In this document: piece after piece, positions 17,683 through 25,602 of the stretch
Layout of the letters: each line of letters opens with the position of its first letter
Position numbering within the stretch: position 1 is the first letter of the stretch
Assembly: GCF_016412875.1 (NCBI RefSeq)
Contig: NZ_JAEKPD010000016.1
Coordinates: 1 to 64,000, forward strand
Direction: 5' to 3'
DNA length: 64,000 nucleotides
Source: Palleronia pontilimi
GTDB lineage: Bacteria; Pseudomonadota; Alphaproteobacteria; Rhodobacterales; Rhodobacteraceae
Translations under genes and position numbers: made by a program
Notes under the pieces: generated by a model
What the model saw: only the letters and a program-made list of their open reading frames with translations
Told to the model about the DNA's origin: nothing
The model's database searches: none

Positions 17683-18068
17683 CAGTTGAATTCCCGCAGC
17701 ATGTTTGCCAGGTCCTGGCCGCGCACGGGTTGAAGCCCGTCCGAGCGCAGATCCCGCTGGACTTGCGCGACGCTCCGACCTGACGCCGACCGGCCGCGCT
17801 GCGCCTGCTCGGGCGCGCTGGGCGAGGAGGCTTCAGACGCTTCAGACGCTTCGGAGGCTTCGGAGGCTTCAGATGCCTCGGACGCTTCCGACGCTTCGGA
17901 GGCTTCGGACGCTTCCGATGCTTCGGACGCTTCCGATGCCTCGGAGGCTTCGGACGCTCCCGAGGCCCCGGATGCGCCGCTTGCGAATGCGGGGCGCGCC
18001 ATCATGACGCCGGTGATCGCAGCGCCCTGAACGGCCAGGAACGCTTTCAAGAAGTTTCTGCGCAGCAT
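17682..18068 (-). CDS. Tat-type exported protein with (Ser-Glu-Ala)n repeats
   Basis: 128 aa. The N-terminus MLRRNFLKAFLAVQGAAITG has a twin-arginine-like RRNFLK motif, a hydrophobic stretch and a likely cleavage site after RPAFA (residues 25-29). The mature protein begins with three Ser-Gly-Ala units, then about 14 Ser-Glu-Ala units, then SSPSAPEQAQ and a basic/polar tail ending in DLANMLREFN. The repeat is acidic, Ser-rich and probably a helix or an extended linker. No homolog is recognised. It is first in a coupled unit with a lipoprotein and an HPr-kinase-like protein, downstream of the rplKA terminator. Function unknown. Confidence 0.7.
   Translation of the reverse strand: MLRRNFLKAFLAVQGAAITGVMMARPAFASGASGASGASEASEASEASEASEASEASEASEASEASEASEASEASEASEASSPSAPEQAQRGRSASGRSVAQVQRDLRSDGLQPVRGQDLANMLREFN
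17831..17956 (-). repeat. 14 x 9-bp tandem repeat coding for Ser-Glu-Ala
   Basis: Fourteen consecutive 9-bp units of the type CTTCGGACG (plus strand), each coding Ser-Glu-Ala on the minus strand. Units differ at synonymous positions: Ser uses TCT, TCC and TCG; Ala uses GCG, GCC and GCA; Glu uses GAA and GAG. Three further diverged units encode Ser-Gly-Ala at the N-terminal side. Confidence 0.9.
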
Positions 18069-18211
18069 GGTATTCCAATCTTTCCGTCTGTTTTCTTCCG
18101 CTGGTCTTGTGGCGCCGGAATGTGGCCTGATTTTGGCGATCGTTCAATTGAGATATGTCCCGCATTGTAGGGATCTCCGCCGACCCGATTCCGGGCGTCC
18201 GCATCACATGG

Positions 18212-18242
18212 AAAAAGGCGCGCCGGGGGACCGGCGCGCCTT
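18212..18242 (-). terminator. Intrinsic terminator of the rplK-rplA operon
   Basis: Minus-strand stem AAGGCGCGCCGG / CCGGCGCGCCTT with a 4-nt loop TCCC, followed by TTT. It starts 34 bp after the rplA stop. It separates rplKA from the three-gene insert, which must therefore have its own promoter in 18069-18210; none is obvious. Confidence 0.85.
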
Positions 18243-18276
18243 CAAAGAATCGGTGTCGCTAAAGTAGCGGTGACCG

Positions 18277-18978
18277 TCAGTCGTTGCCGGTCGCCGACAC
18301 CACGTCCACGGTCACGCCCGGGCCCATGGTCGAGCTCAGGGCCACCTGCTTCATGTAGGTGCCCTTGGCGCCCGAGGGCTTGGCTTTCGACACCGCGTCG
18401 ACGAAGGCCAGCACGTTCTGGGCCAGCGCCTTTTCGTCGAAGGACGCCTTGCCGATGCCTGCATGGACCACGCCGGCCTTTTCGGCCTTGAACTGGACCT
18501 GACCGCCCTTGGCGGCTTCCACCGCTTCCTTGACGTCCATGGTCACCGTGCCGACCTTGGGGTTCGGCATCAGGTTGCGCGGGCCCAGGATCTTGCCCAG
18601 GCGACCGACGATGGGCATCATGTCGGGCGTGGCGATGCAGCGGTCGAAGTCGATCTTGCCGGCCTGCACCTGCTCCATCAGATCCTCGGCGCCGACGATA
18701 TCGGCACCGGCTGCCTGCGCTTCCTCGGCCTTGGGGCCGCGGGCGAAGACGGCGACGCGCACGGTCTTGCCGGTGCCCGCGGGCAACGTGACGGTGCCGC
18801 GGACCATCTGGTCGGCGTGGCGCGGATCGACGCCCAGGTTCATCGAGATCTCGATGGTCTCGTCGAACTTGGCGGTGGCGTTGGACTTCACCAGCGCGAC
18901 GGCTTCGTGGACGCTCAGGTTTTCCTTGCCCGCGAAGGCTTCCTTCTGCGCCTTTTGCTTCTTGGTCAGCTTGGCCAT
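18277..18978 (-). CDS. rplA: 50S ribosomal protein L1
   Basis: 233 aa, normal length. The start [15 protein letters not shown] was chosen because it is the family N-terminus and its ATG overlaps the rplK stop codon by one base (TAATG), a coupling typical of L11-L1. Signature blocks are [52 protein letters not shown] and [16 protein letters not shown]1 builds the mobile L1 stalk and in E. coli represses its own operon. Confidence 0.98.
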   Translation of the reverse strand: MAKLTKKQKAQKEAFAGKENLSVHEAVALVKSNATAKFDETIEISMNLGVDPRHADQMVRGTVTLPAGTGKTVRVAVFARGPKAEEAQAAGADIVGAEDLMEQVQAGKIDFDRCIATPDMMPIVGRLGKILGPRNLMPNPKVGTVTMDVKEAVEAAKGGQVQFKAEKAGVVHAGIGKASFDEKALAQNVLAFVDAVSKAKPSGAKGTYMKQVALSSTMGPGVTVDVVSATGND

Positions 18979-19403
18979 TACTTCACCTCGATTCCCATGG
19001 ACGTGGCCGAGCCGACGATGATCTTCATCGCGCCTTCGATGCTGGTCGCGTTGAGATCCTTCATCTTGGCTTCGGCGATTTCCCGCACCTGCTTGATGGT
19101 CACGGTGCCGACGGTTTCCTTCGACGGCGTCTTGGCGCCGGATTTCACCTTGGCGGCCTTCTTCAGATAGTAGGACGCGGGCGGCGTCTTGATATCCATC
19201 GTGAAGGACTTGTCCTGGTAGTAGGTGATCACGGTGGGGCACGGCGCGCCTTGCTCCATGTCCTGCGTCTTGGCGTTGAACGCCTTGCAGAATTCCATGA
19301 TGTTGATGCCGCGCTGACCCAGCGCGGGGCCGACCGGGGGCGACGGGTTCGCTTGTCCGGCGGGCACTTGCAGCTTCATGCTGCCGACCTTTTTCTTGGC
19401 CAT
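18978..19403 (-). CDS. rplK: 50S ribosomal protein L11
   Basis: 141 aa component of the GTPase-associated centre. Conserved segments are [38 protein letters not shown] and [18 protein letters not shown]; the C-terminal RNA-binding domain contains [12 protein letters not shown]. The N-terminus MAKKKVGS precedes the standard core. Translationally coupled to rplA and 130 bp downstream of nusG. Confidence 0.98.
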   Translation of the reverse strand: MAKKKVGSMKLQVPAGQANPSPPVGPALGQRGINIMEFCKAFNAKTQDMEQGAPCPTVITYYQDKSFTMDIKTPPASYYLKKAAKVKSGAKTPSKETVGTVTIKQVREIAEAKMKDLNATSIEGAMKIIVGSATSMGIEVK

Positions 19404-19424
19404 GATGGCCTCCTTGTGGTTCGC

Positions 19425-19442
19425 GGCGGGGATTTCCCCGCC
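19425..19442. repeat. GC-rich palindrome between nusG and rplK
   Basis: GGCGGGG-ATTT-CCCCGCC followed by CTAC. It shares the CCCCGCCCTAC core with the element at 381-391 and sits just upstream of rplK. Confidence 0.6.
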
Positions 19443-19533
19443 CTACAGATGGCCCCTCGCGGAGCCCTTTGCCGTGGTTCGGACGCGCAAGCGCGGCCTC
19501 CCACGTCGAAACGATCGGGTTGCCCCGACCTGC

Positions 19534-20067
19534 TCAGATCTCTTTGCTGACCTGAGTGTATTCCAGCTCGACCGGGGTGGCCCGGCCGAAGATCGACACC
19601 GCGACCTTCAGGGTCTGGTTGTCGTCGTCCACGTCTTCGACCATCCCGTCGAAGCCTTCGAACGGGCCGTCGATGACCTTCACCTTCTCGCCCGTCTCGA
19701 AGCTGATCTCGATCCGCGGGCTGTCTTCGCCTTCCTGGACGCGGCCCAGGATGGCCTCGACCTCGGCGTCGCGCATGGGCATGGGGCGGCCTTGCGGTCC
19801 CAGAAAGCCCGTGACGCGGTTGATCTGGCTGATCAGGTGATAGCCGTGATCGCTCATTTCCATGTGCACCAGGACGTAGCCGGGCATGAAGCGCCGCTCG
19901 GTCGGCACTTTCTTGCCGCGGCGGATCTCGATCACCTCTTCGGTGGGGACCAAGACCTCGTCGATCTCGTTCTCAAGGCCCTTCTCGGCGACCTCGGTGC
20001 GGATCTGCTCGGCGATCTTCTTTTCGAAGTTCGACAGGACGCTGACCGAATACCATCGCTTTGCCAT
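19534..20067 (-). CDS. nusG: Transcription antitermination factor NusG
   Basis: 177 aa. The start MAKRWYSVSVLSNFEKKIAE is the conserved NGN-domain N-terminus; an in-frame ATG 26 codons upstream lies in the terminator-like region and is not supported. NGN domain residues about 1-115 (RRFMPGYVLVHMEMSDHGYH, VTGFLG), then the KOW domain with GEKVKVIDGPFEGFDGMVED. Binds RNA polymerase beta' and links it to Rho or the ribosome. It lies between secE and rplK as usual. Confidence 0.97.
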   Translation of the reverse strand: MAKRWYSVSVLSNFEKKIAEQIRTEVAEKGLENEIDEVLVPTEEVIEIRRGKKVPTERRFMPGYVLVHMEMSDHGYHLISQINRVTGFLGPQGRPMPMRDAEVEAILGRVQEGEDSPRIEISFETGEKVKVIDGPFEGFDGMVEDVDDDNQTLKVAVSIFGRATPVELEYTQVSKEI

Positions 20068-20108
20068 CAGAATGTTCGCCTTGATCGTGTGTTGCGCGGG
20101 GCCCCGAC

Positions 20109-20143
20109 AAAAAAGCGGCGTGCCGTTCGAAAAGAAGCACGCC
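20109..20143 (-). terminator. Terminator-like hairpin between secE and nusG
   Basis: Minus-strand arms GGCGTGC and GCACGCC with a 12-nt loop, followed by GCTTTTTTG (T-run at 20109-20114). It lies about 40 bp before nusG in an unusually long 230-bp secE-nusG gap that otherwise holds no gene. It could be an attenuator or a true end of the secE transcript. Confidence 0.6.
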
Positions 20144-20297
20144 ATTCATCGGGGGAATCGAGCGTTCGTCTAGCGGGCGCGGGGCCGCTTTGCAACCCTG
20201 AGTGCTGCGGGAAAACCGGTGCCCCCGAGCCCCTGCCCCGCGGCACGCTTTCACAGCGGGACCGATGCCCGCAATGGGCGGCGGACGCAGGGCCGCT

Positions 20298-20498
20298 TCA
20301 GCCGACGGCGCCCAGCAGGGCCTGAAGCCCCTGGCGGATGACGAAGTCCACGAAGAAGAAGAACACCGCCGTCAGCGACGCCATGATGAACACCATCACC
20401 GTGGTCAGCAGCACTTCGCGCCGCGTCGGCCAGACGACCTTGGCGATCTCGGCGCGGGTTTGCTGAAGAAACTGGAACGGGTTGGTGCGGCTGGCCAT
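20298..20498 (-). CDS. secE: Preprotein translocase subunit SecE
   Basis: 66 aa single-span form of SecE typical of alphaproteobacteria. MASRTNPFQFLQQTRAEIAK is followed by the conserved amphipathic segment VVWPTRREVLLTTVMVFIM and one transmembrane helix. The start was chosen from this conserved N-terminus and an AAGGA Shine-Dalgarno; the frame stays open 51 codons further upstream with no family match. It clamps SecY in the inner membrane. A -35/-10 pair lies just upstream. Confidence 0.95.
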   Translation of the reverse strand: MASRTNPFQFLQQTRAEIAKVVWPTRREVLLTTVMVFIMASLTAVFFFFVDFVIRQGLQALLGAVG

Positions 20499-20529
20499 GG
20501 AAACGTCCTTGGAGCATTGGGTTGGGTGG

Positions 20530-20558
20530 CAGATACGGGCTTCGATCCGCCAAATCAA
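20530..20558 (-). promoter_or_regulatory. Promoter of secE
   Basis: Minus-strand TTGATT (20553-20558), a 17-nt spacer, TATCTG (20530-20535), 32 bp upstream of the secE ATG. The region 20499-20643 is shared with the divergent plus-strand gene. Confidence 0.5.
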
Positions 20559-20643
20559 GCGCCCGATCGCCGGGGTGCTTGCCAGCGCCGCCATCGCGCG
20601 GAAAAGTGACGCCGTGCGCCACGACGAAAAAAGGGGCCGGTCA

Positions 20644-20997
20644 GTGACCACAGAAGACGAGATCCGCGCGCTGCTGGCCCGCTATATCGACGCCACTGCC
20701 CGGCGGGACCTGTCGCAGATGCGCGCGCTCTTTCACGAGAACGCCGCCTTTTCGGGCACGCTCGGCGGGCGCAGCCTGGTCGGCAGCATCTATCCCTTCT
20801 TCGACCACCTGGCTCAGAACGAGGTCTATTCGACCTACGAGGCGCGAATCGTTGCGGTTTCGGCCGCCAAGGGCTCGGGCGGGGCGCGCATCGAGGAACG
20901 CAACCTTTTCGGTGCCACGGTCGATACGTTCCTGCACATGGTGCGTTTCGACGATGCGGGCTGGCAGATCACCGCGAAACTGTCACGGCCGCGCTGA
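20644..20997 (+). CDS. NTF2-like / lumazine-binding-type small protein
   Basis: 117 aa. The sequence pattern EIRALLARYIDATARRDL, MRALFHENAAFSG, and a final FDDAGWQITAKL matches the cone-shaped NTF2 fold, closest in style to the putative lumazine-binding group. No catalytic assignment is possible. The start is a GTG at 20644 with the Shine-Dalgarno AAGGGG seven bases upstream; the longer open frame to 20482 overlaps the secE 5' end and is unlikely. Divergent from secE. Confidence 0.7.
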   Translation: MTTEDEIRALLARYIDATARRDLSQMRALFHENAAFSGTLGGRSLVGSIYPFFDHLAQNEVYSTYEARIVAVSAAKGSGGARIEERNLFGATVDTFLHMVRFDDAGWQITAKLSRPR

Positions 20998-21035
20998 GCT
21001 GCCGAGGCCAGTCTATCGCGTAGTTTTTGGGAATG

Positions 21036-21066
21036 GTGATGCCAGGGACGACTTCCCCGGCATCAC
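21036..21066. terminator. Hairpin between convergent genes
   Basis: Outer arms GTGATGCC / GGCATCAC, inner GGGA/TCCC, in the 107-bp space between the ends of the NTF2-like gene and ytoQ. The T-run is poor in both directions (TGTTCTTC on the plus strand). Confidence 0.4.
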
Positions 21067-21104
21067 TGTTCTTCGAAACCTCATGGCGCCCGGAACCGGC
21101 AGAG

Positions 21105-21544
21105 CTACCCAGGCAGCTTGCCCGTCAGCACGTAGCGCAGGCAATCCACCACCTGCTCGGGCGTTTCGGCCACCGCGTTGGCGGCGGCGTCCACCTCTTT
21201 CAGCGCATGGGCGTGGTCGGGCCCGTGCAGGATGATCAGCGATTTGCCCAGGGCCGCGGCGTAGCCCGCGTCGAAGGCCGCGTTCCACTGCTTGTACTGG
21301 TCGCCGAAGCGCACCACCACGACGTCGGCCCGCTCGATCCCCAGGCGGGTGCGGATCCCGTTGAGCGAAGCGCCCTTGCGATCGTGCCAGAATTTCTTGT
21401 CTTCGGCCCCCAGGATCTTCACCCCGCAATCGTCGCTGGCGGCGTGGTCGGTCACGGGCGCGCTGAAGGTGACGCCCAAGTGCTCGGCCCCCGCGATGAT
21501 CCGCTCGCGCCAATCGGTGTGGATTTCGCCGCTCAGATAAACCT

Positions 21545-21548
<4 letters not shown>
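21105..21548 (-). CDS. ytoQ: YtoQ family protein
   Basis: 147 aa. [35 protein letters not shown] and [20 protein letters not shown] identify the YtoQ family, which has a nucleoside 2-deoxyribosyltransferase-like Rossmann fold and no established activity. Its ATG overlaps the accA stop codon by four bases (ATGA), so it is translationally coupled to accA. The link to fatty-acid synthesis is contextual only. Confidence 0.85.
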
Positions 21549-22507
<959 letters not shown>

Positions 22508-22567
22508 TTCAGCGCACTCCTTGCCCTTCACTTGGAGCGGCGCGGGCCGCTGGTCAAGCGCGGGGGG

Positions 22568-22611
22568 ACGGACTTCTCGAGAAGTCCGTGACGATTTCCT
22601 CGAGGAAATCG
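22568..22611. repeat. Two adjacent perfect palindromes upstream of accA
   Basis: The first is 22 bp (22568-22589) with arms ACGGACTTCTC and GAGAAGTCCGT. The second is 20 bp (22592-22611) with arms CGATTTCCTC and GAGGAAATCG. They are 2 bp apart and both centred on CTCGAG. They occupy the gap between the 3' end of mcl1 and the 5' end of accA. The half-site GAGAAGTCCGT recurs at 28511-28521, and a CGATTT-type palindrome lies at 11039-11059. Confidence 0.85.
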
Positions 22612-22621
22612 CTTCCGCATG

Positions 22622-23578
22622 TCAGCCCGCGATCATCTCGGACTGTTTCACGATCACCTCGGCCTGCCGGATCGACGCCAGATCGACCAGCCGCCCCTTG
22701 TAGACCGCGGCCCCCTGGCCGGTGCGCTTGGCCTCTTCCATCGCTTCCAGGATCTCGCGCGCCTCGGCCACCGCCGCGTCGGAGGGCGTGAACACCTCGT
22801 TGCAGAGCGCCACCTGCTTGGGGTGGATCGCCCATTTGCCCACCATGCCCAGCGTGGCCGAGCGCAGGGCCTGCGCGCGGAAGCCTTCGTCGTCGCTGAA
22901 ATCGCCGAAGGGTCCGTCCACCGGCAGCACGCCATGGGTGCGGCAGGCCGCGACGATCGCCGTCTGCGCCCAATGCCACGGGTCGGACCAGTATTTCTGG
23001 CCCTCGCGGTACATGTAGTAATTTTCCTGCGTGCCGCCGATGCCGGTGGTGGCCATGCCCATGGACGCCGCGAAATCCGCGGCCCCCAGGCTCATGGCCT
23101 GCAGGCGCGGGCTGGCCGCCGCGATTTCTTCCACGTGGGCAATTCCGGCGGCCGTTTCGATGATGACCTCCAGCGCCACGGGCTTGCGGCGCCCCTTGGC
23201 CGCCTCGACCCCGCTCACCAGCGCGTCGACCGCGTAGATGTCGGCCGCGTTGCCGACCTTGGGGATCATGAACTGGTCGATCCGGTCGCCCGCCTGTTCC
23301 AGCACGTCGACGATGTCGCGGTACCAATAGGGCGTGTCGAGCCCGTTGATCCGGACGCTCAGGTGCTTGTCGCCCCAGTCGATATCGCCGATCGCCTGGA
23401 TGATGTTGCGGCGCGCCGCGTCCTTGTCGTCTGGCGACACGCTGTCTTCCAGGTCCAGGTTGATCACGTCCGCGTCGGATTTCGCCATCTTCTCGAAGAT
23501 CGCGGGGCGCGAGCCGGGGCCGAACAGCTGGCAGCGGTTGGGACGAGCTGGCGGCTGCGGTTGGATACGGAAGGACAT
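22622..23578 (-). CDS. mcl1: L-malyl-CoA / beta-methylmalyl-CoA lyase
   Basis: 318 aa HpcH/HpaI-type CitE-family lyase. The sequence follows Rhodobacter Mcl1 closely: PNRCQLFGPGSRPAIFEKMA, DVINLDLEDSV, LEVIIETAAGIAHVEEI, MSLGAADFAASMGMATTGIG and GMVGKWAIHPKQVALCNEVF. It reversibly condenses glyoxylate with acetyl-CoA or propionyl-CoA, a key step of the ethylmalonyl-CoA pathway for C2 assimilation (established for the family). The start MSFRIQPQPPARPNRC is conserved. Divergent from the transaminase gene with a 141-bp shared upstream region. Confidence 0.93.
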   Translation of the reverse strand: MSFRIQPQPPARPNRCQLFGPGSRPAIFEKMAKSDADVINLDLEDSVSPDDKDAARRNIIQAIGDIDWGDKHLSVRINGLDTPYWYRDIVDVLEQAGDRIDQFMIPKVGNAADIYAVDALVSGVEAAKGRRKPVALEVIIETAAGIAHVEEIAAASPRLQAMSLGAADFAASMGMATTGIGGTQENYYMYREGQKYWSDPWHWAQTAIVAACRTHGVLPVDGPFGDFSDDEGFRAQALRSATLGMVGKWAIHPKQVALCNEVFTPSDAAVAEAREILEAMEEAKRTGQGAAVYKGRLVDLASIRQAEVIVKQSEMIAG

Positions 23579-23719
23579 GGGCGGCCTCGCAATTATGTGT
23601 CGGGTGGGTTGCCGCAGGGGTTAGATTATTGCGCGGAATGCTGCAACCGCGAAAAGCGCGCCGCTTGACAGCCCGCAGAACCTGCCCGATTGCAGATCCA
23701 CCATCCAAGGAGCGTGCCC

Positions 23720-24577
23720 ATGTCCAGAACGGTCTATGTCAACGGCGATTACCTGCCCGAAGAGGACGCCAAGATCTCGGTCTTCGACCGGGGCTTCCTG
23801 TTCGCCGATGGCGTCTACGAGGTGACATCGGTGCTGGGCGGCAAGATCCTGGATTTCGACGGCCACACGGTGCGGCTGGAACGCTCGCTGAAAGAACTCG
23901 GCATGGGGATGCCCCTGTCGCGCGACGAGTTGCTGGCCATCCACCGCAAGCTGGTCGCGGATAACGGGATCGACGACGGGCTGGTCTATCTGCAGATCAC
24001 CCGCGGCGCGGCGGATCGCGATTTCGCCTATCCCGATCCGGACACGCCGCAAAGCGTCGTGCTGTTCACCCAGTCCAAGCCCGGCCTGGCCGAGAGCCCG
24101 ATGGCGAAAGAGGGGATGAAGATCATCTCGATCCCCGACGAACGCTGGGGCCGTCGCGACATCAAGACGGTGCAGCTTCTATATCCGTCCATGGGTAAGA
24201 TGATGGCCAAGGCGGCGGGCGCGCACGACGCCTGGATGACCGAGGACGGCCACGTCACCGAAGGCACGTCCAACAACGCCTATATCGTGAAGGGCAACAC
24301 CATCGTCACGCGCCACCTGGGCAACGAGATCCTGCATGGCATCACCCGCGCCGCCGTTCTGCGCTTCGCGCGCGAAGCGCAGATGCAGGTGGAAGAGCGC
24401 GCGTTCACGCTGGACGAGGCGGCTGAGGCGGACGAGGCGTTCATCACCTCGGCCAGCACCTTCGTCATGCCGGTGGTGGAGCTGGATGGCGCGCCCATCG
24501 GCACCGGCCGTCCCGGCCCCGTCGCGGCGCGGCTGCGCGAGATCTACCTGGACGAATCCCGCAAGGCCGCGATCTGA
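23720..24577 (+). CDS. dat: D-amino-acid transaminase (class IV, PLP)
   Basis: 285 aa branched-chain/D-amino-acid aminotransferase fold. Motifs are VYVNGDYLPEEDAKISVFDR, GFLFADGVYEV, LQITRGAADRDFAYP, the PLP lysine in RRDIKTVQLLYPSM and EGTSNNAYIVKG. It likely interconverts D-Ala and D-Glu with their keto acids for peptidoglycan precursors; class IV specificity is hard to fix, and an L-specific role is possible. The start MSRTVYV follows CCAAGGAGC. Monocistronic, with a 3-bp gap to the convergent DUF5671 gene. Confidence 0.88.
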   Translation: MSRTVYVNGDYLPEEDAKISVFDRGFLFADGVYEVTSVLGGKILDFDGHTVRLERSLKELGMGMPLSRDELLAIHRKLVADNGIDDGLVYLQITRGAADRDFAYPDPDTPQSVVLFTQSKPGLAESPMAKEGMKIISIPDERWGRRDIKTVQLLYPSMGKMMAKAAGAHDAWMTEDGHVTEGTSNNAYIVKGNTIVTRHLGNEILHGITRAAVLRFAREAQMQVEERAFTLDEAAEADEAFITSASTFVMPVVELDGAPIGTGRPGPVAARLREIYLDESRKAAI

Positions 24578-24580
24578 CGC

Positions 24581-25171
24581 TCAGGCGACCTCGTCCGCCA
24601 GGCTGCGCCGGTAATAGGCGAATACCGCGCCCGAGATCACCGCGACCACCAGGCACTTCACCGCGACCTCCAGGCCCAATCCACCGGACAAGGCCAGCGC
24701 CAGCGCCGCAACCAGGTCGCCGAGCAGCACCAAGGCCGCGACGAACAGCGCGCCGTAGGCGAAGATCTTGCGCATGGGACTGTCGCGCTCGTCGCCGCGC
24801 GTCCGACGATCGAGCAGCGCGAAAACCGGCGCGAAGACCGCCAGCGCCGCCAGGTCCCAGTTGAGCCTGAGCCGCGCATCGTCGCGCAGCGCCCATTCGG
24901 CCAACTCGAACAGCGCCGAGGCCAGATTGACCACGCAGATCACCAGCGCCACGAATGTCAGCCCATACAGGAACGCATCGCGCGCCGACACGAAAGGCTG
25001 CGGTCGCGGCACCGGGACGACGAAATCCCGGTCCACGTAGGCGTCGAGCGCACGGCGCACGTCGCGGTCGCGCCAGCCCGCATCGGCCAGCGCGGCCGCG
25101 ATCTCGTCCCGCCTGGCCCCGTGCGTCAGGGCCTTGCGAACGAAGCGGTCCAGCGCACCGGTGCGCGCCAT
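24581..25171 (-). CDS. DUF5671-type membrane protein
   Basis: 196 aa. An N-terminal helical segment (about 1-50; GALDRFVRKALTHGARRDEI, WRDRDVRRALDAYV) is followed by four predicted transmembrane helices in the DUF5671 region (DAFLYGLTFVALVICVVNL, RLRLNWDLAALAVFAPVFAL, KIFAYGALFVAALVLLGDLV). Function unknown. Its ATG overlaps the stop of the DUF1244 gene (TGATG), so the two are coupled. Confidence 0.75.
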   Translation of the reverse strand: MARTGALDRFVRKALTHGARRDEIAAALADAGWRDRDVRRALDAYVDRDFVVPVPRPQPFVSARDAFLYGLTFVALVICVVNLASALFELAEWALRDDARLRLNWDLAALAVFAPVFALLDRRTRGDERDSPMRKIFAYGALFVAALVLLGDLVAALALALSGGLGLEVAVKCLVVAVISGAVFAYYRRSLADEVA

Positions 25172-25467
25172 CAGTGCCCCTGATCGGCCTTCGCGAAAGC
25201 GGCTTTCTGGTCGTCGTCTGCCTCGGTCTGGTACATGTCGCGCCAGACATCGTAGGGCATTCCGTAAAACGCCTCGCGCGCCTCGGCCTGGCTCATCTTC
25301 ACGTCGCGCTTCTCGGCTTCTTCCTGGTACCAGCGCGCAAGACAGTTGCGGCAGAAGCCCGCCAGGTTCATCAGGTCGATATTCTGCACGTCCGTGCGAT
25401 CGCTCAAATGCTGACGAAGGCGGCGGAAGGCGGCGGCTTCAAGCTCGATACGGGTCTGCTGGTCCAT
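25171..25467 (-). CDS. DUF1244 family protein
   Basis: 98 aa. It has the conserved central motif MNLAGFCRNCLARWY and a downstream YGMPYDVWRDMYQTEA, typical of DUF1244, a small helical family of unknown function widespread in alphaproteobacteria. The Cys pair (CRNC) may bind metal; this is inference. The start MDQQTRIELEAAAFRR is supported by AGGAGAAAAG. Coupled to the DUF5671 gene and divergent from pyruvate kinase. Confidence 0.88.
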   Translation of the reverse strand: MDQQTRIELEAAAFRRLRQHLSDRTDVQNIDLMNLAGFCRNCLARWYQEEAEKRDVKMSQAEAREAFYGMPYDVWRDMYQTEADDDQKAAFAKADQGH

Positions 25468-25602
25468 TCTTTTCTCCTTTTTGCGGTCATGCTTCCACGT
25501 GGGGCATCGGAGCGTCGGCTTCAAGCGCCCGCGTGTTGCGACCTTCGGTCAAACCGTCCATAACCGGGAAAATCTGTCAGACGCTAACGGAGATGTCCGC
25601 CC

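Noticed and set aside
17831-17956. CRISPR-like array
   Set aside because: The 9-bp units are contiguous, have no spacers and are codons of a Ser-Glu-Ala repeat.
20068-20297. tRNA or second tuf gene upstream of nusG or secE
   Set aside because: No cloverleaf, T-loop consensus or EF-Tu motif is present in this gap or the one upstream of secE.
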